From JAKBCQ01 sp021807585 (GTDB lineage Bacteria > Planctomycetota > Planctomycetia > Isosphaerales > Isosphaeraceae): a DNA stretch of 10,556 nucleotides. The stretch covers positions 1 to 10,556 of the forward strand of contig DAHWFG010000345.1 of the NCBI GenBank assembly GCA_027325115.1. The letters run 5' to 3'. Shown piece after piece: positions 1 through 7,447 of this stretch. A program made the translations under genes and the position numbers. Under the pieces are notes generated by a model. It was given only the letters and a program-made list of their open reading frames with translations. It did not search any database and had not been told where the DNA came from. Position 1 is the stretch's first letter; each line of letters opens with the position of its first letter.

Positions 1-578
1 AAAACCCAGGGGGGGAATCACAAGGCTAAGCACGACACACAATATTCATGTCGAAGACCGGTGGATTGTACCAACGCCGGCAAGCCCTTGGAAGCGATTT
101 TCGGAAAAACGACGAATTCACGCCGGATCTCCTCGTTCGATTCCAAGATAACATGAGACAAACCTCCGTGACGATCGTATTCTGATTCATCCGTCATCAA
201 AATCATTCTCGCTTTGCTCTTGGCTCGACGATGATGTCGACGCGAACGTATCATAAAACGTGGGAAGACGTCCAAGGAAGACCGAATCGACCGACGAATC
301 CCTCAAAGCCGCGCCGGTTCGCCGACACCATCCATGCCGAATCGACGGACGAATCCCCCAAAATCGCGCCGGCTCGCCGAAACCGCACGCCTTACGCCCA
401 CCGATTTCTTGAAAGCGATTTTCCGCGGTCGATCCAAACAAGTCGATCACGGCGAGCCGCGGGCGATCTTCTCGCGCATTCTCACGCATGCGAATCGTGC
501 GCCGATTAAGTTGTGCCGGCATGCCTTGATCTTGTATTCGCCGTGCGGTCGAATTTCAGGGACGTCGTTCCAATCCGA
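1..578. other. Left-edge region without a supportable gene
   Basis: I see no convincing gene here. Short open frames exist on both strands (for example minus-strand frames at 18-275 and 187-522), but none shows a recognisable domain, a good ribosome binding site or a plausible protein composition. They are rich in Arg and Ser, as expected for chance frames in GC-rich DNA. The region lies downstream of the gspF-like gene, whose stop is at 579-581, and holds no clear hairpin plus T-run that could terminate it. The one visible structure is the 55-bp-period direct repeat at 282-380. The region could be decayed coding sequence, but I cannot name a parent gene. Confidence 0.5.
282..380. repeat. Imperfect tandem direct repeat, two 44-bp copies, 55-bp period
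   Basis: Copy 1 spans 282-325 and copy 2 spans 337-380. Both begin CCGAATCGAC and end TCGCCGA. Aligned by eye, they differ at five of 44 positions, and 11 unique bases separate them. I found no third copy. The repeat lies in non-coding DNA and has no inverted symmetry typical of a transposon end. It may be a local duplication or a unit of a dispersed intergenic repeat family. Confidence 0.75.
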
Positions 579-1892
579 TCAACCTCCCGATAGACTCGTC
601 AACAACGACACGTAAGGAAGGAAAAGCGCCAAGATGATAAAAAGGACGAATCCCGCCATCATTACGATCACAAGCGGTTGAATCAAGCTCCCCAAATTCT
701 TTATCATGTATTCCACTTGTTCTTCATAATCGGCCGCGAGGCGTTCGAGGCTTTCGGGCAATTTGCCCGTCTCCTCGCCCGAATGCACGATCGCGATCAC
801 GTCGTGGCCGAACCGACCCGAAAGATCGAGCGCCTCGCTCAACTCGGTTCCCTCAAATACCAAATTCCGCGCGTTCGAGACCGCCTTCCGATAAGGCTCG
901 GTTCGCATCACGTCGGTCGCGAGATCGAGTGACGCGACGATGTCGACTCCCCCCTCGAGCAACACCGATAACGATCGCGCCATGCGTGTCGTATCGAGCT
1001 TGCGTAATAACATTCCACAGACCGGAATGTGCAGCAATAACTCGTCGATAATCGCCTTCCCTTTGGGATTGCGATGCATCAGCCGGACGACGAAGAATCC
1101 CCCCACAAGAACCGCGGGAACGACCCACCAACCCATATCCCGCGTGAAATGACCGAACGCCAGTAATAGCTTCGTCGGCGCGGGCAACTGATCCTCGCGT
1201 CCCTTCGTCATATCAGCTAAAAATGACATAATAATAGGTAGAATTACAAACGTGAACAGCATCATCACGCCGAGCCCCGCGAGGAAGATCGTCGCGGGAT
1301 AAATCAGCGCCGCGCGGGCCTGGCGGAAAAGCCGCTGTTTCGCCTCGTAATGCCGCGACAATTCGCGGAGCGTCTCGGGAACTCCGCCGCGCGTCTCGGC
1401 GACTCGAATCATACTAATAAATAGCGAATCGAATGTATCTTTTTCCCGCGCCATCGCCTCGGTCAAATCGTCGCCGCGACGAATGCCGCGGGAAATTCGA
1501 CCGATCACCGGACCCAGCGGCGATCGCGAAAATTGCTTCTCCAAGCTCGTGAGCGCCTTGCCGAAATCGACCCCGGCTTCAAGGTACGCCGCGAGCTGAC
1601 GGCAAAAAACCGCTAACGCCCCCACTCCCACCCTGCCGAAGACGAGACGCTCGGCCCAACCGGGACCGTTTTCGGCGGCAGGCTCGTCGGCGATTTTCAT
1701 CTTCTTCCAATCGCCGCCCCCAGCCGATGATCGCGAACCCCCCGACGATGAACGCGATCCCGACGCAGGCGCCGGCCGCCAAGTGCTCGGACCGAGACCG
1801 CTCGTCGACCCCTCTTCATTCAACTTGCGCTCCGAATCCTTCGGCCGGGAGGATGAGGTTTTCGACGGTTTTTCGCTCGGGTCCTGGCTCAT
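579..1892 (-). CDS. gspF: Type II secretion / type IV pilus inner-membrane platform protein (GspF/PilC family)
   Basis: Polytopic inner-membrane platform protein of type II secretion or type IV pilus machines, where the family links the assembly ATPase to pseudopilin polymerisation. With the start used here the protein has 437 residues. Two GspF (T2SSF) repeats are visible at about 92-217 and 297-421. Each has the family pattern of a hydrophobic helix followed by a Gly-rich turn, with VAETRGG in the first and HSGEETGKLPESL in the second. Membrane segments lie near 196-225, 255-272 and 403-427. The first 70 or so residues are Ser/Pro/Gly/Lys-rich and probably disordered, unlike compact GspF proteins. 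ATG 1892 is preferred over ATG 1934 because GGGAG lies 8 nt upstream of it; the upstream ATG has no Shine-Dalgarno and would overlap the divergent gene. No gspE, gspD or pseudopilin gene is adjacent. Which machine it serves (T2SS or pilus) cannot be decided. Confidence 0.9.
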   Translation of the reverse strand: MSQDPSEKPSKTSSSRPKDSERKLNEEGSTSGLGPSTWRPAPASGSRSSSGGSRSSAGGGDWKKMKIADEPAAENGPGWAERLVFGRVGVGALAVFCRQLAAYLEAGVDFGKALTSLEKQFSRSPLGPVIGRISRGIRRGDDLTEAMAREKDTFDSLFISMIRVAETRGGVPETLRELSRHYEAKQRLFRQARAALIYPATIFLAGLGVMMLFTFVILPIIMSFLADMTKGREDQLPAPTKLLLAFGHFTRDMGWWVVPAVLVGGFFVVRLMHRNPKGKAIIDELLLHIPVCGMLLRKLDTTRMARSLSVLLEGGVDIVASLDLATDVMRTEPYRKAVSNARNLVFEGTELSEALDLSGRFGHDVIAIVHSGEETGKLPESLERLAADYEEQVEYMIKNLGSLIQPLVIVMMAGFVLFIILALFLPYVSLLTSLSGG

Positions 1893-1900
1893 CCGCGAAA

Positions 1901-1905
1901 CTCCC
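1901..1905 (-). promoter_or_regulatory. Ribosome binding site that fixes the gspF start
   Basis: The minus strand reads GGGAG here, 8 nt before the ATG at 1892-1890. It favours this internal start over the longer frame beginning at 1934 and leaves 32 bp between the two divergent genes. Confidence 0.6.
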
Positions 1906-1924
1906 GGTACTTTGAACGAGAACC

Positions 1925-3007
1925 ATGAAACCAATATTTCAAGACATCGAGCCCGTCATGAATTATGACTTGAGTCGGATCGATATCACGAATTATCCTC
2001 CTCGCGACCACTCACTTCAAGCCCGGCGAGGGTTCCCTCAAAGGATTATCGTTTCAGCGTATCTTTGTGCGTCGCTTTGTTGTATGCTTCTGTTCGGCGT
2101 CATTGACGTGCGATTGACCGCCGACGATCGGCGCGTCGGGCGTCGAGCCGTCGTCGTCTCCACCGATTGCGGCGCCGATTGCGACGATCAATGGGCGGTC
2201 GCGCATCTCGCATTGATGCACACGATCGATCTGAAAGCGATCGTCACGACGCACGCACCGGGTTTGACTCCCGCGGCCGCGGCGGCGAAAACGCGCTCCG
2301 TCCTCGCGTCGCTCGATCTCAAAAAGACTCCGCGCGTGATCGAAGGCGCTTCTTCGCCCCTCTCCCGAGGCGATACCCCGCGCGATACTCCAGGGGCTCG
2401 TACGTTGATCGACGAGGCGCGGGGACGTACATCGCACGATCGATTGACCGTGGTGATGATCGGCGCCGCGACCGACGTCGCGTCGGCTCTCCTGATCGAC
2501 CCCTCGCTCGCCGAGCGGATCGAGGTCGTCGCGATGGGGTTTGAAAGCTATCCCAAAGGGACCGACCCCTGGAACGTCAAGAATGATGTCAAAGCGTGGC
2601 GGGTCGTACTCGAATCGAACGTTCGGCTCGTCGTGGGCGATTCGGAGGTCACGCGCCGCCGCTTGAAAATGAATCCCACCGAGGCGAAGAGGCGATTGCC
2701 GCAAAACGATCCTGTTTCGTTGATGCTGATCGGCGAACTCGTTCGTCGGCTTGATGAAAACCCGGCGTTCGCCGAAAAGGAGACGGGTGAAAAACGGACG
2801 TGGCCGATCTGGGACGAAGTAACGGTCGCTTATTTATTGGGGATGACCAAAACGAAAACGGTACCTCGACTTCGGCTTTTGGACGATCTCACTTTCGATC
2901 AAGAGCGGTCGGCGGGTACGATCGATTGGGTGACCGAGATCGATCGCGAGGCGCTTTTCGTCGATCTCGCCGATCGGATCAAAACGAACGCCGCGCAAAG
3001 ACACTAG
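1925..3007 (+). CDS. Nucleoside-hydrolase-like protein with N-terminal membrane/signal segment
   Basis: 360 residues resembling the inosine-uridine nucleoside hydrolase (IUNH) fold, whose members cleave N-ribosidic bonds using a Ca2+ held by an Asp cluster. The N-terminal metal motif appears as STDCGADCDDQWA (79-91), a variant of the usual DTDxGxDD: Asp81, Asp85 and Asp87/88 are present, but Ser79 replaces the first Asp and a residue is inserted. DPWNVKNDVKAW (214-225) matches the family's substrate-loop Asn/Asp region, and IWDEVTVAY (295-303) matches the late metal-binding Asp segment. Residues 41-60 are hydrophobic, suggesting export or membrane anchoring with the enzyme outside the cytoplasm. 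The stretch before them is long for a signal peptide and no Shine-Dalgarno precedes ATG 1925 or ATG 1958, so the start is uncertain. The gene is followed 87 bp later by a same-strand membrane protein gene. Substrate unknown. Confidence 0.72.
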   Translation: MKPIFQDIEPVMNYDLSRIDITNYPPRDHSLQARRGFPQRIIVSAYLCASLCCMLLFGVIDVRLTADDRRVGRRAVVVSTDCGADCDDQWAVAHLALMHTIDLKAIVTTHAPGLTPAAAAAKTRSVLASLDLKKTPRVIEGASSPLSRGDTPRDTPGARTLIDEARGRTSHDRLTVVMIGAATDVASALLIDPSLAERIEVVAMGFESYPKGTDPWNVKNDVKAWRVVLESNVRLVVGDSEVTRRRLKMNPTEAKRRLPQNDPVSLMLIGELVRRLDENPAFAEKETGEKRTWPIWDEVTVAYLLGMTKTKTVPRLRLLDDLTFDQERSAGTIDWVTEIDREALFVDLADRIKTNAAQRH

Positions 3008-3094
3008 TACGCGTGGAAGCGATCGCGGGGAGTCGACGAAACGTCGAGCGATTCGATCGCCGATCGTCGCCTTGAGAGCCGGAGGAACGAGACG

Positions 3095-3607
3095 ATGTCG
3101 GGGCCTCGGTTGATCGACATGATGGGGCTGATCGCGGGTTACGGAACCGCGGCGCTTTTGATGCGCGCGTTTTGGCCGGCCTCGGGTTTATCAACACCGC
3201 TACATGCCGGCATGCTATTTTTCGAGTATTTTTGGCTGGGATTGGCGATGAGCGGGCCGGTGCTCGTGGGGTGGGATCGACGCGAACACCGCAATCCGGC
3301 GGCTTTGGCGGATTCAGGCGAGCCGTCGACCGGTGGATCGCGGCGGACGAAGGCCGAGATCGCGTGGCTGATGATCGGCGCGTATTGGATCGGCCTGACG
3401 ATTCTCGCGACTCCGGGGCGATTGCCGGTCGACACCCGGATCGTTTTGATCTTTCAAATTGTGATCGTCGTCTTGGCGGCGATCTTCGCTCCCGGTCGAA
3501 AACAACCCGAAGCCGACGGAACAACGTGGACCCACAAGGCCGCGGTCGGCCTGCTCGCGGCGTGGCCGCTCGCGTGGATCGATCTCGTCGCGCTCAGTCT
3601 CGAATGA
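3095..3607 (+). CDS. Small multi-pass membrane protein, function unknown
   Basis: 170 residues, not recognised as a member of any named family. Hydrophobic stretches near 7-25, 36-59, 88-107, 114-132 and 147-168 suggest about five membrane helices. A polar loop of roughly 27 residues (60-87, rich in Arg, Glu, Gly and Ser) separates helices two and three. The start is well supported: GGAGG at 3081-3085 lies 9 nt before the ATG. The coding style (many GATCG-type codon pairs) matches its neighbours, so it is native. It sits between the nucleoside-hydrolase-like gene and cobM on the same strand. Nothing in the sequence ties it to cobalt transport or to either neighbour, so a function by context would be a guess. 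Confidence 0.75.
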   Translation: MSGPRLIDMMGLIAGYGTAALLMRAFWPASGLSTPLHAGMLFFEYFWLGLAMSGPVLVGWDRREHRNPAALADSGEPSTGGSRRTKAEIAWLMIGAYWIGLTILATPGRLPVDTRIVLIFQIVIVVLAAIFAPGRKQPEADGTTWTHKAAVGLLAAWPLAWIDLVALSLE

Positions 3608-3625
3608 TTGATCGGGTTATCCGGA

Positions 3626-3652
3626 TTGATCAATTACATGCGAAACTATAAT
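3626..3652 (+). promoter_or_regulatory. Possible sigma-70-type promoter for cobM-cobB
   Basis: A perfect TATAAT (3647-3652) lies in a short AT-rich gap. TTGATC (3626-3631) could act as the -35 element, but the 15-bp spacer is short. The -35 candidate overlaps a perfect 10-bp palindrome, ATTGATCAAT (3625-3634), and GATTGATC occurs twice (3606-3613 and 3624-3631), which could be an operator. The predicted transcription start, near 3659, lies just inside the open frame annotated for cobM. Confidence 0.4.
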
Positions 3653-3654
3653 AG

Positions 3655-4524
3655 ATGAACAAAATAAATGACGGCGATACAAAGAACGAGAATCGGACCG
3701 AGGAATCGATCGATCGATCGGCGATCGGCGAGCGCGGGACGGTGTATTTCATTGGAGCGGGGCCGGGCGATCCCGATCTAATCACGGTGAAAGGTCGCGA
3801 TTTAATCGCGCGATGTCGTGTTTGTTTGTTTGCGGGTTCGCTCGTCCCGCGAGCGGTGGTCGCGTATGCGCCCTCGGGCGCGGTGGTGCGGAACACCGCG
3901 AGCATGAATCTCGAAGAGATCGTCGCACTGATGATCGAGGCTTCGCGCGCCGGGGAGGATGTCGCTCGGGTGCACAGCGGCGATCCGAGCTTATACGGTG
4001 CGATCGCCGAGCAGATCGCACGGCTCGACGAATCGGCGACCCCCTGGCGCATCATCCCCGGGGTCGGGTCGTTTCAGGCTGCCGCGGCGGCGCTCGGAAT
4101 CGAACTGACTCCCGCCGGCAAAAATCAAACCGTGATCCTCACGCGAGCGGCTGGAAAGACGGGGGGAGACGCGCACGAAAACCTCGCCGAACTCGCTGCG
4201 CACGCGACGGGGATGTGCCTGTTCCTCTCGGCGTCTTGTCCAAACGAGGTCGTCGCCGCACTTGAACCCGCGTACGGCGCCGAGTCGTCGGTCGCGATCG
4301 CGTATCGCGTCTCCTGGCCGGATCAACGTATCGTTTGGTGCAAACTTAAGGAACTTCCTCAAACGCTCGAACGAGAACAAATCGATCGAACCGCTCTCCT
4401 GATCGTCGGACCTATGCTCGATCGAACAAAATCTCAATCGAGTAAGTTATATGATCCAACGTATTCTCATTTGTTTAGAAAAGCGAAAGTTTCGGCGCGA
4501 TCCGTCGAGGGGGCCGGCTCGTGA
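3655..4524 (+). CDS. cobM: Precorrin-4 C11-methyltransferase
   Basis: SAM-dependent methyltransferase of the corrin ring pathway; it methylates C-11 of precorrin-4 (or of cobalt-precorrin-4 in the anaerobic route, where it is called CbiF). It is cytoplasmic. Tetrapyrrole methylase motifs are in order: GAGPGDPDLITVKG (34-47), SAM-binding GDPSLYG (109-115) and PGVGSFQAAAA (135-145). The segments AGSLVP (60-65), YRVSWPDQ (217-224) and LYDPTYSHLFR (265-275) are typical of the CobM/CbiF branch rather than of other methylases in the pathway. The 289-residue frame is longer than the usual 250-260 because about 28 polar residues precede the domain. ATG 3655 has no Shine-Dalgarno and lies 2 nt after a TATAAT box, so a downstream start such as GTG 3742 (Val30) is possible. 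It overlaps cobB by 4 nt (GTGA), indicating one transcript and translational coupling. Confidence 0.94.
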   Translation: MNKINDGDTKNENRTEESIDRSAIGERGTVYFIGAGPGDPDLITVKGRDLIARCRVCLFAGSLVPRAVVAYAPSGAVVRNTASMNLEEIVALMIEASRAGEDVARVHSGDPSLYGAIAEQIARLDESATPWRIIPGVGSFQAAAAALGIELTPAGKNQTVILTRAAGKTGGDAHENLAELAAHATGMCLFLSASCPNEVVAALEPAYGAESSVAIAYRVSWPDQRIVWCKLKELPQTLEREQIDRTALLIVGPMLDRTKSQSSKLYDPTYSHLFRKAKVSARSVEGAGS

Positions 4525-5900
4525 GCGTTCCCGCGGTGATCGTCGCGGGGGGGGGCTCGGGTTGCGGCAAGACGACGGTCTCGCTCGCGATCATGGCGGC
4601 TCTTTCACGCCGCGGTCTTCGCGTTCAACCGTTTAAGACGGGACCCGATTTTCTCGATCCCGGTCATCATCAAAGAATTACGAGACGAATCAGTAGAAAC
4701 CTCGATACATGGCTTCAAACGCCGGATGTGCTTGCTCGAACATTTCTTCGGGGATCGGCGGGCGCCGATTTCGTCATGATCGAGGGGGTGATGGGATTGT
4801 TCGACGGCGCGGGAGGGGGCGAGGCGGCGGGGTCGACCGCGGATCTGGCGCGATCGCTCGATCTCCCCGTCGCGCTCGTCGTCGACGGTCGAGGCGTCGC
4901 ACGGTCGATCGCTCCCTTGATTCATGGATTCAAAACGTTTGATCGATCGGTCGACGTCGCGGCGGTCGTCGTCAATCGAGTCGGCTCGCACCGCCATTAC
5001 ACGCGGTATCTCGAGCCCGCGATCGGCGAAGTTCCCGGCGTTCGTGCTCTCGGGTATCTGCCGCGCGACGCGAATTTGGAAATCCCGTCGCGACATCTCG
5101 GCCTGCACTCGGCGATCGAGTTCGATCAACCCGCCGCTTCAACCCGCTTCGACCGGCTCGCCGACGCAGCCGAGGCGGCGATCGACATCGACGCCTTGAT
5201 CGCGCTCGCCCGAGCACCCAAACTCGCCGATCCCGCTCGGCCCCTGCCGATCGAGCCCGATCGTCGGTTTCGTGTCGCTATTGCATATGATCGCGCATTC
5301 CAATTCTATTATGAAGATAATCTTGACGATTTGCGCGATCACGGCGCGGAGATCGTCCTTTTTTCGCCGTTGGACGATGCGGCGATTCCCGAACGGGTCG
5401 ATTTATTATATCTGGGCGGGGGCTATCCCGAGCTTTATGGAGAGAGGATCGCGGGGAACATTGCGATGCGGGAATCGATCCGTCGATATCACGCCGAAGG
5501 GGGCGCGATTCTCGCCGAATGCGGCGGAATGATGGCGTGCTGCCGCGCGATCGAGGACGTCGACGGACGTCGTTACGACGGCTGGGGATTGATTCCCGCG
5601 ACGATCGTGATGCGCAAACGCTTCGTCGCGCTCGGCTACGTGACGATCGAAACCGCGGTGGAATCGCTTTTCGGCGCCCCGGGAACGACGCTTCGAGGCC
5701 ACGAATTCCATTATTCCACACTTGTATCGGATCACGCGGCCGCGGCTCCGTTCGTCTTCAATCTGATTCGCCGCGAAGACGCCCCTAGGCCCGACGGGTT
5801 CGGGATCGACGGCCTGTCGGCGAGTTACGCGCACGCGTATTTCGGCTCGAATCCCTCGGTCTCAAGCGCGATCGCGCGTTTCGCCCGCGCCCATAACTAA
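4521..5900 (+). CDS. cobB: Cobyrinic acid a,c-diamide synthase (glutamine-hydrolysing)
   Basis: ATP- and glutamine-dependent enzyme that amidates the a and c carboxylates of cobyrinic or hydrogenobyrinic acid (CobB/CbiA); it is cytoplasmic. The 459 residues match the family's usual length and two-domain order. The N-terminal synthetase domain has the P-loop GGGSGCGKTT (10-19), FKTGPDFLDP (38-47) and EGVMGLFDG (88-96). The C-terminal class I glutamine amidotransferase domain (about 250-445) has YLGGGYPELY (297-306), the nucleophile Cys334 in AECGGMM, GHEFHYS (393-399) and SYAHAYFGSNP (435-445). All key residues are intact. The start is GTG 4521, overlapping the cobM stop, with a GAGGGGG ribosome binding site at 4507-4513. 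Whether the host uses the aerobic or the cobalt-early route cannot be told from these two genes. The 27-bp gap to the convergent gene holds no clear terminator. Confidence 0.96.
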   Translation: MSVPAVIVAGGGSGCGKTTVSLAIMAALSRRGLRVQPFKTGPDFLDPGHHQRITRRISRNLDTWLQTPDVLARTFLRGSAGADFVMIEGVMGLFDGAGGGEAAGSTADLARSLDLPVALVVDGRGVARSIAPLIHGFKTFDRSVDVAAVVVNRVGSHRHYTRYLEPAIGEVPGVRALGYLPRDANLEIPSRHLGLHSAIEFDQPAASTRFDRLADAAEAAIDIDALIALARAPKLADPARPLPIEPDRRFRVAIAYDRAFQFYYEDNLDDLRDHGAEIVLFSPLDDAAIPERVDLLYLGGGYPELYGERIAGNIAMRESIRRYHAEGGAILAECGGMMACCRAIEDVDGRRYDGWGLIPATIVMRKRFVALGYVTIETAVESLFGAPGTTLRGHEFHYSTLVSDHAAAAPFVFNLIRREDAPRPDGFGIDGLSASYAHAYFGSNPSVSSAIARFARAHN

Positions 5901-5927
5901 ATATCCATTCAATAGAATATCAAAGTA

Positions 5928-7361
5928 TCAATAGATCGTTTGTCCTCGGGCGAAGGCGCGATCGAGCGGATCGAGCAGCGACGAAGGGTCGAGTGAGACG
6001 AGGAAATCGGCGTGCGGATCGACTTCAGAGGTCGACGCGTGATCGAATCGTCCCGACGCGAGTCGTGCGGCGAGTTCAGCGAATCGATCGAGGTGCTCTT
6101 GAGCACGTTCGAGCCCCTCGCGAGGCTCGATCTTCGCGTGCGGCGCCGTGTTCCAATCGAGCGCCGTCGCCGCGAGCAGCGATCGCGTCATCGCCGCGAC
6201 GATATTGCCGGCGATCCGATCGTCGACCGCGAGGTTCATGAGCGCAACCTCAAGAATGAGCGAGGCTTCATGACAGCGATCCGCGAGATCGCTCCCCCCG
6301 GGATGGATCGCGAGCCCCCCTCCCGAGCTCGGACCGGGTCGACCGAGGGGGCCTTTGGGAAAGCGATCGAGATAACGACCCGGTGTCGTCGCGATCCAAC
6401 CGTCGGGACTCGATCTTGCGAAGCGTTTTAAAACCGCTTCTAAAAAATCGCCTCCGAGCGTCCAGTTTTCGCCCAAATCCCGCGCAGCGATCGTCGCGAC
6501 GCTAAACGGCGGCTGATCGAACGATCGACCCGCGGCGGACCGCTCGGCGTGATCGATCCAAGAATCGACAAATCGATCGGCGTGCTCGGAGACCGCGATC
6601 GCCCCCGAAGCGATATTGAAATATCTCGGATCGAGTGAATATCGATTTACGGGATCGACGAGCGCGCGGGTCGGTTGGGGATCGATTCCGAAAGCCGCGA
6701 CTCCGCACGCCGCGATCAAAGGACCGAGCAAATCGACCGGGGGCCTGACGGTTCCGCGGCGAAAGGCGTGCGCGTCGACGCCGAAGTAACGACATCTGGA
6801 TTCGGCGATCAATCGCTCGAAATCGGGAAGATACGCGTGATGAGGAAGCCAGAAGCCGTCGGCGGGAAGGCCAAGGATTCGCTCGTGTTCGGATATCGCC
6901 GGCGCGACGAACGACTTCGCCGTGAGCCGATCGGTTGCGAATGTCGGTATCCACGTATAACTTGATGCGGAAGGGACGATCTCGATCGCCCCCGATTCAC
7001 CGGCTCGGCGGATCGCGTCGAGCGGATCGTCGCCGTGCCGATCGACGACAAACTGGCGGAGCGAATCCCAATAATCGCGCCGGTCATCCGATCGATCGTC
7101 GCCGGCTTTGGTCGCGAGTCGATCGAGCTCGGCGCGCGCCAAAGAGCGCGCGGCGGGATCGCTCGCCAGCGCCAGCCAGCTCGCACCGACGGCGACCGCG
7201 GCGACCTCGGCGGCGCCTTGATCGGCCAGCGCGACAAGCGCGCGTAGGATCGGCCAATACGTCGTCGCCGCGGCGAGCCCCCAATCGCGTCCCGGGGCGC
7301 GCCCCGGTCGCGGCAAAGGATGATGAAGCTCGATCACCAGCCCCAAATAACCTTTCGCCAT
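5928..7361 (-). CDS. GH57/DUF1957-like protein lacking the catalytic residues
   Basis: 477 residues with the overall plan of GH57 alpha-glucan branching enzymes of the DUF1957 type. The N-terminus, GYLGLVIELHHPLPRPG (4-20), parallels the family's LHaHLP start, followed by DWGLAAATTYWPIL (26-39). GFWLPHHAYLPDFERL (169-184) lines up with the family's G-WLPECgY--G---L block, and YFGVDAHA (192-199) continues it. LLAATALDW (395-403), then A--HLDRF (420-427), matches the C-terminal SDWPF/H-F block. The usual nucleophile Glu (WLPE) is His174 here, and the general-acid block (D-ELFGHWW-EG) reads ARDLGENWTLGG (293-304), without the expected Asp, His and Trp pattern. The reading is by eye, but the protein is probably not an active branching enzyme. 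A weak AGAG lies 7 nt before the ATG. The upstream gene on the same strand encodes a DUF4912 protein, a common partner of DUF1957 as I recall. Confidence 0.78.
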   Translation of the reverse strand: MAKGYLGLVIELHHPLPRPGRAPGRDWGLAAATTYWPILRALVALADQGAAEVAAVAVGASWLALASDPAARSLARAELDRLATKAGDDRSDDRRDYWDSLRQFVVDRHGDDPLDAIRRAGESGAIEIVPSASSYTWIPTFATDRLTAKSFVAPAISEHERILGLPADGFWLPHHAYLPDFERLIAESRCRYFGVDAHAFRRGTVRPPVDLLGPLIAACGVAAFGIDPQPTRALVDPVNRYSLDPRYFNIASGAIAVSEHADRFVDSWIDHAERSAAGRSFDQPPFSVATIAARDLGENWTLGGDFLEAVLKRFARSSPDGWIATTPGRYLDRFPKGPLGRPGPSSGGGLAIHPGGSDLADRCHEASLILEVALMNLAVDDRIAGNIVAAMTRSLLAATALDWNTAPHAKIEPREGLERAQEHLDRFAELAARLASGRFDHASTSEVDPHADFLVSLDPSSLLDPLDRAFARGQTIY

Positions 7362-7396
7362 ATGATTACTCTTATGGATTTTTAAACTTAGATATT

Positions 7397-7427
7397 ATGA
7401 TATCAAACTATTGATCATGTATGTCAA
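7397..7427 (-). promoter_or_regulatory. Putative promoter of the GH57/DUF1957-like gene
   Basis: On the minus strand a perfect TTGACA (7427-7422) is followed, 19 bp later, by TATCAT (7402-7397), a five-of-six match to the -10 consensus. The spacer is longer than the ideal 17 bp. The elements lie in an unusually AT-rich 86-bp gap after the upstream gene stops, so the downstream gene may be transcribed separately. The predicted leader would be about 30 nt. Confidence 0.42.
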
Positions 7428-7447
7428 TTCCGATCGATTCCGTCTCG

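Noticed and set aside
187..522. Minus-strand open frame of 111 codons near the left edge
   Set aside because: No recognisable motif, no convincing ribosome binding site, and it crosses the direct repeat. Likely a chance frame in GC-rich DNA.
2054..2704. Minus-strand open frame of 216 codons inside the nucleoside-hydrolase-like gene
   Set aside because: It is an Arg/Asp-rich antisense shadow of a gene with clear family motifs on the plus strand.
3033..3047. TCGACG-AAA-CGTCGA hairpin after the nucleoside-hydrolase-like gene as a terminator
   Set aside because: The 6-bp stem is not followed by a T-run, and such self-complementary words are common in this TCGA/GATC-rich DNA.
3608..3654. Cobalamin riboswitch before cobM
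   Set aside because: The gap is only 47 bp, far too short for the element, and no B12-box-like sequence is visible in it or in the preceding gene's end.
5901..5927. Bidirectional terminator between cobB and the convergent gene
   Set aside because: The gap is AT-rich with only short imperfect complementarity and no stable stem.
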